From assembly GCA_018676675.1 (NCBI GenBank), contig JABHEG010000065.1, positions 113,049-177,048 of the forward strand: DNA of 64,000 nucleotides. The letters are read 5' to 3'. Shown piece by piece: positions 27,593 to 36,485 of the stretch. The position numbers were made by a program, and so were the translations under genes. Within the stretch, counting starts at the first letter, position 1. Each line of letters opens with the position of its first letter. The notes under the pieces were generated by a model. The model had not been told where the DNA came from. It was given only the letters and a program-made list of their open reading frames with translations, and made no database searches. Origin of the DNA: Lentisphaerota bacterium. GTDB lineage: Bacteria; Verrucomicrobiota; Lentisphaeria; Oligosphaerales; JABHEG01.

Positions 27593-28768
27593 ATGGCTCT
27601 CCCCACCTCTCGACGCAGCAACCGGATCGCTCGACTGACTCAGTCCTTCATTCGCAGCATGACACGTGAATGCGAGAGAGTCGGAGGGATCAACCTTGGG
27701 CAGGGCGTCTGCGACCTGCCCACCCCACCGGCAATCCTCGCGGCCAGTGTCCAGGCGATCGAGGAGGACATCAGTACCTACAGCAAGTATGAAGGCGTTG
27801 ACGCGCTTCGGGAACGGATCGCGGCAAAAGCCGCGTCCTTCAATGGCTTGGTCAACGTTGATGCAGACACCGACATCACCGTCAGCATCGGTTCCACCGG
27901 AGCATTCAACTGCGTCCTTCAGGGCCTGTTCAACCCGGGGGATCGAATCATCGTGTTTGAGCCCTACTACGGGTACCACGTCAACACAATGGTCACAGCG
28001 GGGATTGAGCCGACGTTCGTCACGCTTCCTCCCCCCGACTGGCCCCTGACGCGCGACAATCTCGAATCGATGATCGACGAGCGCGTCCGGGGAATCCTGG
28101 TCAACACGCCGGCGAACCCTTCAGGCAAAGTCTTCTCGAGGACAGAACTCCAAGTGATTGCGGAGCTGTGCGTGAAGCACGATCTGCTGGCGATTACCGA
28201 CGAGATCTATGAGTACATCACCTATGAAGCGCCACACATCAGCCTTGCCTCCCTCCCCGGGATGTGGGAGCGCACGGTCACGATATCCGGCTTCTCAAAG
28301 ACATTTTCAATCACAGGTTGGCGCCTGGGATACGCCATCGCTCCCCCTCACCTGAGCGAGGCAATAGGGCTCGTGAACGACCTGCTTTACATCTGCGCCC
28401 CAACCCCCCTGCAGGTGGGGCTGGCCCATGGAATGGCAACCCTCGAACACACCTACTACAGGCAGATGGCGGAGAGCTACCGCTCCAAGCGGGACCTGAT
28501 CTGCTCGACGTTGAGCGACATTGGGCTGACCCCCTGTGTCCCCAATGGCTCTTACTACGTGCTGGCCGACATCACCCCGCTCGGCCTGAGCGATGACAGA
28601 GAGGCGGCCATGCACATTCTCGAGGAAGTCGGCGTGGCATCCGTTCCAGGGCGCTCGTTCTTCGCCTCAGACACCGGCAGAGGCCTGGTCAGATTCTGCT
28701 TCGCCAAAGCCCATGGTGTCTTGGAAGAGGCCTGCGCCAGGCTGCAAGGGCTTACCCTCGAGGATTGA
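27593..28768 (+). CDS. Class I/II pyridoxal-phosphate aminotransferase
   Basis: 391-residue PLP enzyme of the aspartate aminotransferase fold. Motifs: GVCDLPTPP and YSKYEGVDALRERIA in the N-terminal part, NTPANPSGKVFSR around 175-187, ITDEIYEYI, and the PLP lysine K236 in SGFSKTFSITGWRLGY. C-terminal RSFFASDTGRGLVRFCFA carries the carboxylate-binding arginine. Closest by look to aspartate/kynurenine aminotransferase-like enzymes; substrate not decided. Three short repeats follow the stop. Confidence 0.9.
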   Translation: MALPTSRRSNRIARLTQSFIRSMTRECERVGGINLGQGVCDLPTPPAILAASVQAIEEDISTYSKYEGVDALRERIAAKAASFNGLVNVDADTDITVSIGSTGAFNCVLQGLFNPGDRIIVFEPYYGYHVNTMVTAGIEPTFVTLPPPDWPLTRDNLESMIDERVRGILVNTPANPSGKVFSRTELQVIAELCVKHDLLAITDEIYEYITYEAPHISLASLPGMWERTVTISGFSKTFSITGWRLGYAIAPPHLSEAIGLVNDLLYICAPTPLQVGLAHGMATLEHTYYRQMAESYRSKRDLICSTLSDIGLTPCVPNGSYYVLADITPLGLSDDREAAMHILEEVGVASVPGRSFFASDTGRGLVRFCFAKAHGVLEEACARLQGLTLED

Positions 28769-28788
28769 AGCCGGAATCTTGAGCCCGA

Positions 28789-28918
28789 CAGAGCCCTGAC
28801 CAACGGGAGGGGGCATCTTGTCCGGCAGAGCCCTGACCAACGGGAGGCGACCGCTTGCGCCGCGCCAGGCTCGGTTCAGACGAAGCCCCCGTCCCACAGA
28901 GCCCTGACCAACGGGAGG
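28789..28918. repeat. Three direct copies of a 22-bp repeat
   Basis: Identical 22-bp units starting CAGAGCCCTGACC and ending AACGGGAGG at 28789-28810, 28826-28847 and 28897-28918, separated by 15 and 49 bp of unrelated sequence. They lie between convergent genes. Spacing is irregular, so this is not a CRISPR array; function unknown. Confidence 0.9.
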
Positions 28919-28949
28919 GGACGATTTGCCCTGATCCGCTCGAGGAAGT

Positions 28950-30653
28950 CTACAGCTCAGTCTCAATCAGCTCTCCCGGACTCGGGACGGTGAGGGCGTC
29001 GATGTAGATCCCGTGCCCGAAGACCGAAGGCTTCCTCGACGGGCGCATCTTCTCCAGCAAGATATTGCGGACCTCGCACCCCTCGCTCTTGACTGTGACC
29101 GTGGCGCGGCTGTAGTGGTACCCCTCCTCCCGCGTGTAAAAGGACGAGTCAACGCGCTGGCCAACCTGCCCGTTCGCCACCGGGACAGCCTGGCTAAGGG
29201 CGCCCTTCGTTACGGCTCGATCCGCTGTCTGCACCGACACCCTGGCACTTTCCCCAGCCACGCTCACGACGTCGAAAGAGAGGGTGTAGTACCCCGCAAT
29301 CAACGGAACGCTTGTCTCGCCCAAAGCACCATCCCACAGGTTCCACACACGCACGCCCCCCCCTTCACACCGCACGGGTGGCGAAAGTACGTCCGACAGT
29401 CCCAGGGCGGTGCGGATCCGCCCTGCGAGGATCTCGGCCAACACCTCATAGCCTTCGGGTTCAGGGTGCAGTTTGATCATCGGTTCCCACCCGTCAATGG
29501 CGCGAATCGGCACCTCGTACTCCACCCACACAACCTTGCCTTCCGGGAGCGCCTTCCCACCCAGACGCTGTCGCAGGAGTCTGTTGGTCTCGCTGTTCGT
29601 CTGATCCCGCAACGGATTGTCCGTGTGACACGGGAGAATGCTGCCGAGAAACACAGTCCTGGCGGAGGGTTTCGCGAGTAGAAGCCCCACGAGTTCCGCG
29701 ATCCTCTCTGCTGATTTCGCCGCCCGGGGCTCCACGTCCGCAGCACGCTTGACGCTGTTGTTGTTGGTCCCGATAAGCAGGGCATAGTGCGGGCAATCCG
29801 GTATGTCACGAACGCGCGCAATGACCCGGTCGATACTGTTCCCCCCCTCGCCTGCGTGGCTGTACCCCAACCGAGCCGTGTGAGTACCCACAAACGCCAG
29901 CGTGGGGACATGCTTGAGTAGGTATTCCCGCCACGTATCACCGTGGCTCCACCACGTGATGCTGTCCCCGATCATGCAAAGCGGGACCTGCGGCGGCGTG
30001 GAGTTCTTCCCGGACACATCGAACGTAACCGTCGGGGCCGGCTGCGATAGCGCACGATCGGCCGCTGTCCTGGCGCGCGGAGTGATCTCGATCAGACGCT
30101 CCTCGCCGTTCTTGAGGCTCGCATCCCAGACCTGATGCTCCTTCCAGGGCCCCCAGATCCGGTTCCCGCCTGCCATATCCAGAACACTCTCCCCTCTGAA
30201 CCAGAGGAATCGCCCTGAAGACGCCGCCGCAGGCGTGGCCCGCACATCGCCACGCGAAACGAGTACCTCGTTCACCCCCGGAGCCATGATCCCGTAGAAG
30301 GCCACCCCTTTCTCGCTGCGACAAGTCACCCGACAGCGGATGCTCCTCTCCCCAAACTCCCAGACCAGCGCGCCAAGCGCGTTCGCACCCTTGACAGTCT
30401 TGCCGGCACAGACCACATCAGACAACGGCGGGACACTGCCCATACACAGGTAGAAGCCTCCAGGGGTCTTGCCCCCCGCCGCCAGAAACTCGTTCCCGCC
30501 GTGCACAATGGATGTCACGTAGCCTCTCTCCCCGACCCTGGCCGAGTAGGCCGATGTGCTCACAGCCCACCCTTTTCCATCCGGGGCGACGACAACACCT
30601 CCCGCCGCAAACGCCGTACTGACGAGAACAGACAAGACCAGAATCGTGCGCAT
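28950..30653 (-). CDS. Secreted SGNH/GDSL hydrolase
   Basis: 567 residues from the ATG at 30653, which begins a signal peptide (MRTILVLSVLVSTAFAAGG); a start at 30677 with GGGAG upstream is also possible. After an unassigned N-terminal beta-rich region, the SGNH domain starts near residue 225: block I S231 in MIGDSITW, block III IGTNNNSV, and block V H396 in KLHPEPEGY. The ~160 C-terminal residues look like a beta-sandwich carbohydrate-binding or accessory domain. Such enzymes are often carbohydrate esterases or lipases; substrate unknown. Confidence 0.85.
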   Translation of the reverse strand: MRTILVLSVLVSTAFAAGGVVVAPDGKGWAVSTSAYSARVGERGYVTSIVHGGNEFLAAGGKTPGGFYLCMGSVPPLSDVVCAGKTVKGANALGALVWEFGERSIRCRVTCRSEKGVAFYGIMAPGVNEVLVSRGDVRATPAAASSGRFLWFRGESVLDMAGGNRIWGPWKEHQVWDASLKNGEERLIEITPRARTAADRALSQPAPTVTFDVSGKNSTPPQVPLCMIGDSITWWSHGDTWREYLLKHVPTLAFVGTHTARLGYSHAGEGGNSIDRVIARVRDIPDCPHYALLIGTNNNSVKRAADVEPRAAKSAERIAELVGLLLAKPSARTVFLGSILPCHTDNPLRDQTNSETNRLLRQRLGGKALPEGKVVWVEYEVPIRAIDGWEPMIKLHPEPEGYEVLAEILAGRIRTALGLSDVLSPPVRCEGGGVRVWNLWDGALGETSVPLIAGYYTLSFDVVSVAGESARVSVQTADRAVTKGALSQAVPVANGQVGQRVDSSFYTREEGYHYSRATVTVKSEGCEVRNILLEKMRPSRKPSVFGHGIYIDALTVPSPGELIETEL

Positions 30654-30961
30654 CCGCCGGTTTTCTTCCTGAATCATGGTGTCGCATCTCCCTTCAAGCT
30701 CTGGGTCTCACGGCTACCATAGCGCCGGCCCCCTGATCGGCCATGACCATTTGCTCCCGGCAGCAAGTCTGTGTTGCGGTCCCGTCATGCTCCTGTAAAT
30801 TGCTGGCAACACTGTCGCTCACGCGTCCCCCCCTCGTCCGTGGTCCCTTTGGACCGCCGGTTCGGGGATCGGTACTGATGCACCGAGCACAGCTTCGGGA
30901 CGGGCTCGCCCCCGTCGGGAGGAACCTCGGAAGAAACGCGCCCAATACGGTGGATCCGCAG

Positions 30962-33900
30962 ATGGCCAAGCTATCCCAGAAGCCCGACTGCCCTGATGGG
31001 AATGAGCGGCCCCCGGCATCTCCATCGCTGATCAGGAAAGTTCGACAGTTCTGGTTTCCCCTCGTCCTCGGGGTGATTATCCTCGGTGGCGCCAATCGAT
31101 CCCTCTTCAGGGCCCTTCGCCCAACGGACGGTCCGGTGTCGGGCACAGCCCGTTCCTCCGAAAAAGGGAGCCCCCACGAGGTGACGTTAGAGCGGTTCTT
31201 CGCCAGATCAGACCTTGTGTCCGAAGACTCCCCGCCTGCCTTCCTCTTTCCTCTCCCCCCCTCTACTCCCGCAGTGCTAGGAACGCACCAGGCTGCAGCG
31301 CGTCTCATGCTATGCGTTCACACAAAGGGCGCATGGCCCAGGACTCCACGGGATTGGCCCTCTGGTGTGAACATCCACTTGATGAAAGCACCAAGTCAAG
31401 ACGGCCCCTTCGTGGAGGCCTTCGCGATCAAGGGATCCTGGATCCGCTCGTCCAGACCCTATACTCGGAAGAAGTCCCGTCGCCCACCATACTGGAAGGG
31501 GAGTCTGGTGGTGTTCGATCGGGATGTGCAGCCATTCCGAAAGATGTGGTACAGATGCGAACTGCGTAAGCGCAACGGAACGGTCGTGGACAAGGGCAGC
31601 ACCTGCTCTGTGGTGGTGATGCAGCTTCCCGACTGTCGTCTGCGCGTTGACGAGGAAGGACACCCGATTGTCGCATGGGACGGTCTCGACGACCTGGCGT
31701 CGCGAGTTCTGGTGAACCCCAAGATCGGGGTCCAGTTCGGGCCGTGGTTCAGCGGCCTCTTCCCCTGTAGCTCAGGTGAGTTCCGTGTGCCGCTGAGCCG
31801 ACGGGTACCAGTTCAGGGAGATGGGACAGTGCGTCTCCTCTTGATGGCGGAGACAGAAAGAACACGATGGGAAGTCGCAACGGGGCACGCCACTGCTACG
31901 GAGCCAGTCCACCTCGAAGCTGCGATTGGGGAAGCAGAAGCGCCGATGAAGGTTTTTGCTCAAGGGGGAAGTGGAGGTGGAACATTCAGGCTCCGGTGGT
32001 CCTGGGACGCACTCGCTCCAGGCACGAGAGCAGACCGCACAAGATTGGCTTGGCAGAGCACGAGGAGACAGGTAAGCAACCTGGAGTACACCGTATCTTC
32101 CCCGTCCAGGGGAACAGCTCTTGTGCTGCCGCAAACTACCCCCCACGAGTACTCATACCTGATTCAGCCCGGCTTCCCCGAGCCACTGCACTTCCAATTG
32201 ACACGTACAAATGCGAGCGAACGCCGCGAGTTGAGATCGTTGAAGCTGCAACAGCCACCGGCAGTATTAGGGTTCCGGGCAACTGAGGGAGACGGGCTGG
32301 TCACACTCAGTTGGGATCCTCTGGATATCACTCCGGAGCATTGGCTGAACGGCCCGACCCTGACCATCTGGCGAACCGCAGAGAAGCTCCCCAACACAGG
32401 CACATCCCTCATCGAGTCCCTCCAAAGAGCGAAACAGACCCTGACACACACAATCCCCGTAACTGCGATTTCCTGGACCGACAAGAACGTGCTCAATGGC
32501 AGAGCCTACAGCTACACGCTGATTCTGAACGGCGTCATCAAGTGTGTCAGTCAGCTCGAAGATGCCTCCCCGTTCACGCATGGATTGCCCGTTCGCTATG
32601 TCGCGTGTGTTGGTAGGGAAGGGACGCACCAGGCTGCTCCCGATTTTACCGTGGTCGCAATACCGCATCGTCCTCGTCCTCTCCGCGTGGCCCTGCTGGA
32701 GAAGGACAGTGTTGACGGAGCGGAACTGGGGGGCCGCATCCTGGCAAGACTGGTCGCTGAACCGTGGATTGAATGCCTTGAGCGCACAATTGTCCCACAA
32801 CTTTACGAGGAAAAGGCGCTGGACTCTTTCACCACTTCCTCCGTTGGGGACGAACAGGAAGACAGCTTTGTGCCGGCCGATGCTTTCCTGACGGCTGAGA
32901 TCCGCCCCGTTGGCTTTCGTCGAGCCATGGACATCTGGCTGGAGGAGGTCAGGAATGGCAGGCTGTCACGGCTCTGTTCGATACCAATGCCGGCGTCCGA
33001 CACGGAGCTGGACGTGGCCCTGCAGAACACGGTCGATTGCCTTCGGGAACGCTTCCCCGGCTCGGTCGCAGAAAACAGCCCGGACACGGCGCTTGCGGCC
33101 GGAAGAGCGCCGGTCTTGGCCGTGGCCCCCTTTGCCGCTCCAAGAGGGTTGGAGGCGTCGATGCTTGCTTCCGGCGCATTTGAGGACCTCTTGCAGGCGC
33201 AGCTGACCGAAGGGGGCCTCGTCACGGTCGACAGGAGTCGTGTCAGTGAAGCCGTCTCTGAACTAGGGAATATAGATCGGGATGATGCCGAGACCGGATT
33301 GCTGCTCGGGAAACTGTTGGGTGCGGACTACATCATCACGGGGCGGCTTGAGGGAACCACCCAGGCTGTGGAACTCACGTTGCGCGCGGTTGAGGCCCGG
33401 TCAGGACGGGTTGCTGACACGTGGCGAATCAACAACAACGTCCGGGACTACGATGGCTTGGCGAAACATGCAGTCCAGGCACTGGCCGGCCTGCCCCAAC
33501 CAGCTCCTGCGGCCAGCCATGTAAGTCCGTTGTGGCAGCAGCTGGACTCCGCAGTGGTTGCGCACCGTGTCCGGAAGTGGGGATACGGCAAACTCCTCAG
33601 ATACAACATGGCAGGAGCTGCTCCCCCTGAGGAGATCTGGCAGTTCGCTATGTTTCTTCGTTCCATGGAGAAACCGGGCCAAGCCCTGTCTCTCCTCAAG
33701 CACGCCCTCACGAAAGCTGAAAAGCAAGCATCGAGTGGCTGCCTGTTCCGCTTCTATAGCACGCTTTCGGAGCTGTACCGGGAAGGGGGACACTGGCACA
33801 AAGATGTCCTGCTTTGGGCGGGAGCAGCCGCTCATCTGGACAAGAAGGGGGGCGATGCAAGTCAGGCACGCGTGTATCAAGCCGAAGCCCTCTTCCACCT

Positions 33901-36370
33901 GGGACGGACGGAAGAAGCCCTCCAGGTGCTCCCCTCTGTGCGTGTGTCAGGGCATCGGGAAGGCCGCTTGTACGAGGAACTGGGGAAGCGTTCCAAGGCA
34001 GTGGTTGCGTATTTGCGGGGAGTGGGAAACGCTTCTGGTGGTGTTCTCAGCCGCCTCCCAACCCGTTCACCCTACGAAGCCACGCAGTGTCGCGCAGCCC
34101 TCGTGCGCCTGCTGGCCGAAGCCCGTGGGAACGAGCGCGTGAAGATCCTGCGTGGACTCGCCACCTTCTGCGTAGAACACCAATCGCATCAAGTCGTCAA
34201 AGCGTGTGCCCTCTTGGAAGCTGAAGGTGAAGCTGAGCCACAGGACTACTGGCAGGGCGCATTCTGCGCCGCGTGTGTAGGGAACTGGGAGGAGGCCGAA
34301 CGCTGGGCTGCACACGTGTTGGTAGCGGCCCCCAACATGTCCCCAGAGGACCTGGTTCCCGCAGATGACCTTGTGCACCTGGCACGCCCTCCCGATCACC
34401 GACTGGCGAGAGCCTTCGCCGGAAAGCTCGAGGCAGCCGTCCGTCACCGGATGACTCATGGCGCCCGCCCCTCCCTTCGGACGTGTGCACGGCAAGCAAA
34501 GCAGCTGCTCAACGAAGCACGTGAGTGCGACCCCGAGACCGAACACAGGCGACCGCCAAAGAACGACTGGGCATTCGGGAATGAGCTGAAAGAGACCTAT
34601 GTATACCACCCAACGCCGGACAAACGCGCCACCCCAGACACAAACCGGGCAGAAGATGGCTATTTCTTTCTCCATTACACTGGGTACCTCTCCCGCTTCG
34701 CCGGCGTTCAGTGGCGGAGTAACGGCTACCCGTTGGTTGACCAGCGCAGAATGGTGTGGTGCTGCGATCTCCGCCCCGGTATCCGCGCTCCATCCATCCG
34801 GAACGTGACGGGAGGCAGACCCTTCCGGCTTGCCCACTATGTGCCCACACTGGTCATGAGCGGTAATGTGTTCGCGACAGCATGGAGCGATGGTGTGCTC
34901 CATGCTGTCGAAGCCGGAACTGGGAAGGAAGCCTGGCGCTTTACAGCCTGGGGAGAACTGTCTCCTCCCATCCGTGTACGAGACCATGTGGTCGCCGCAA
35001 CAGAGCACGGCGACCTGCTGTTCTTTGAGCCGTCTACCGGCGAGCTCGTCAAGCGCATTGTCCACGAACCATGCATGGAAAAGTACATCGGCCTCGCCCC
35101 GATGGTGACCTACTGTCGCGACAAGGACCAGATCCGCTTTTCCTACCAGGGCAAAGGCACTGTTTATACCGTGTCGGGGCCGGAGTTGGGGGTTGCCATG
35201 GCTTCCCAGAGTTCAAATGACTGGGGCCTTGAGTGGGACATGCTCTCCGTGCAACAGAAGCGCGACGCCCTTGAGCACCCGTCGCCAGGCGACTCATCAC
35301 TGGCCGACGGAGATGCCGTGCCGCTGTGGCTGCACGCAATGCTGGACACGCAGGAAGACAAGAAGGTGCGTTCGGCCGCCATGAAACGCGTCCGCAAGGT
35401 CCTGGAACGCATGCCCAGAGGAGATGCCGTGGAGGCCTTGCGCCACATGGCTGCGAACCGAAGCGACTCGACTCGCTTCCGTATCGATGCTCTATATCTC
35501 CTCTACCAGACGGTTGGCCGGCGTGCCACGAGTGCCTGTCTCGACGCGACAAGCGACCCAAATGACGATCTTGGGAGGCGGGTCCTCAAGATGCTGCTCC
35601 GGAAGCAAGCCCCGCTCCTGAAGCAAGGCATCAAGCGGTTCCTGGCGGCTCGCGGGGTGTCGACGACTGATCTCGCTGGCGGAAGCGATGCTGTCCTTGC
35701 GCTGCTTGACAAACACAAACTCACGCGGATTCTGCTCGAGTGGACCCAGCAGACGGGGCACTTTGCCGAAAGTGCCGGCTGGACACGCGGAGTCCTGGAG
35801 ACCCACCTCCAACTCTGTCTGGCGGAGGACGAGAGGTACTTGTCCCCCCAGGCGATCGCGGCAGTCCTCCGGGTTGGGAGCAAATCAGCGGACGAACTCG
35901 TGGCAGAGCGGTTTGGACTCGTCATTCAGGACGACCAATTCCGTGTACCCGGCCCCGAATGGGACCTCCCCTTTGAACAGGAAAGAGCACTCCTGCAATT
36001 GCTTCAGCAGGCGCCGGACGTGCGTTTCCGGGAGCCCATCCGAGTCGTTCTCGACCACGAGCTGGATCGGCGATACAGGCGACGGAAAGATGACGTACAC
36101 AACGGGGCCCTTATCGTGGCCTGTCGGGTACTCAAAGCCATGGACGATGCGACCAGCATCCCCCTCATGATCAGCGCCTTGTCACTCACCCGCTGGGGGC
36201 CGGACCGGGAGATCATCTATGCCCTGAGAACGCTGACGGGCACTAACATGAGGTCTCCCGAAGCGTGGTGGAAGTGGTACCTGGAACGGGAAGCCGCAGA
36301 GAGGGGGAATGGACGGTCGGGGCACGATCCCCGCGCCTCCTCCACAGATGCTCAGGCTCACAGACGGTAG
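30962..36370 (+). CDS. Giant membrane-anchored multidomain protein (CsgG/FlgO-like, PQQ-like, HEAT-like)
   Basis: About 1,802 residues if translated from the ATG at 30962; the frame is open from 30743, so the start is uncertain. A basic stretch and a single hydrophobic segment (FWFPLVLGVIILGG, near residue 35) act as anchor, the rest probably outside the cytoplasm. Then come beta-rich FN3/Ig-like parts (to about 600), a domain around 710-840 like the CsgG/FlgO group (VLAVAPFAAP, LGADYIITGRLEG), a TPR-like helical part, a PQQ-type beta-propeller segment near 1,290-1,400 (SDGVLHAVEAGTGKEAWRF), and HEAT-like helices to the end. I do not recognise the whole; it may sense or organise envelope components. 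Confidence 0.75.
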   Translation: MAKLSQKPDCPDGNERPPASPSLIRKVRQFWFPLVLGVIILGGANRSLFRALRPTDGPVSGTARSSEKGSPHEVTLERFFARSDLVSEDSPPAFLFPLPPSTPAVLGTHQAAARLMLCVHTKGAWPRTPRDWPSGVNIHLMKAPSQDGPFVEAFAIKGSWIRSSRPYTRKKSRRPPYWKGSLVVFDRDVQPFRKMWYRCELRKRNGTVVDKGSTCSVVVMQLPDCRLRVDEEGHPIVAWDGLDDLASRVLVNPKIGVQFGPWFSGLFPCSSGEFRVPLSRRVPVQGDGTVRLLLMAETERTRWEVATGHATATEPVHLEAAIGEAEAPMKVFAQGGSGGGTFRLRWSWDALAPGTRADRTRLAWQSTRRQVSNLEYTVSSPSRGTALVLPQTTPHEYSYLIQPGFPEPLHFQLTRTNASERRELRSLKLQQPPAVLGFRATEGDGLVTLSWDPLDITPEHWLNGPTLTIWRTAEKLPNTGTSLIESLQRAKQTLTHTIPVTAISWTDKNVLNGRAYSYTLILNGVIKCVSQLEDASPFTHGLPVRYVACVGREGTHQAAPDFTVVAIPHRPRPLRVALLEKDSVDGAELGGRILARLVAEPWIECLERTIVPQLYEEKALDSFTTSSVGDEQEDSFVPADAFLTAEIRPVGFRRAMDIWLEEVRNGRLSRLCSIPMPASDTELDVALQNTVDCLRERFPGSVAENSPDTALAAGRAPVLAVAPFAAPRGLEASMLASGAFEDLLQAQLTEGGLVTVDRSRVSEAVSELGNIDRDDAETGLLLGKLLGADYIITGRLEGTTQAVELTLRAVEARSGRVADTWRINNNVRDYDGLAKHAVQALAGLPQPAPAASHVSPLWQQLDSAVVAHRVRKWGYGKLLRYNMAGAAPPEEIWQFAMFLRSMEKPGQALSLLKHALTKAEKQASSGCLFRFYSTLSELYREGGHWHKDVLLWAGAAAHLDKKGGDASQARVYQAEALFHLGRTEEALQVLPSVRVSGHREGRLYEELGKRSKAVVAYLRGVGNASGGVLSRLPTRSPYEATQCRAALVRLLAEARGNERVKILRGLATFCVEHQSHQVVKACALLEAEGEAEPQDYWQGAFCAACVGNWEEAERWAAHVLVAAPNMSPEDLVPADDLVHLARPPDHRLARAFAGKLEAAVRHRMTHGARPSLRTCARQAKQLLNEARECDPETEHRRPPKNDWAFGNELKETYVYHPTPDKRATPDTNRAEDGYFFLHYTGYLSRFAGVQWRSNGYPLVDQRRMVWCCDLRPGIRAPSIRNVTGGRPFRLAHYVPTLVMSGNVFATAWSDGVLHAVEAGTGKEAWRFTAWGELSPPIRVRDHVVAATEHGDLLFFEPSTGELVKRIVHEPCMEKYIGLAPMVTYCRDKDQIRFSYQGKGTVYTVSGPELGVAMASQSSNDWGLEWDMLSVQQKRDALEHPSPGDSSLADGDAVPLWLHAMLDTQEDKKVRSAAMKRVRKVLERMPRGDAVEALRHMAANRSDSTRFRIDALYLLYQTVGRRATSACLDATSDPNDDLGRRVLKMLLRKQAPLLKQGIKRFLAARGVSTTDLAGGSDAVLALLDKHKLTRILLEWTQQTGHFAESAGWTRGVLETHLQLCLAEDERYLSPQAIAAVLRVGSKSADELVAERFGLVIQDDQFRVPGPEWDLPFEQERALLQLLQQAPDVRFREPIRVVLDHELDRRYRRRKDDVHNGALIVACRVLKAMDDATSIPLMISALSLTRWGPDREIIYALRTLTGTNMRSPEAWWKWYLEREAAERGNGRSGHDPRASSTDAQAHRR

Positions 36371-36485
36371 TCGCGTCAGTGTCCCATCCTGGGAGACAGC
36401 TGTTCATTGGTGGCGAGTTCGAGTCGTCTTCCGTGTAGACGACCCCCGCATGCGTCTCAGCGGTCCGGTGCATCAGGAGCGATGC

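Noticed and set aside
28789..28918. CRISPR array
   Set aside because: Only three repeats of 22 bp with unequal spacers of 15 and 49 bp and no cas genes in the window.
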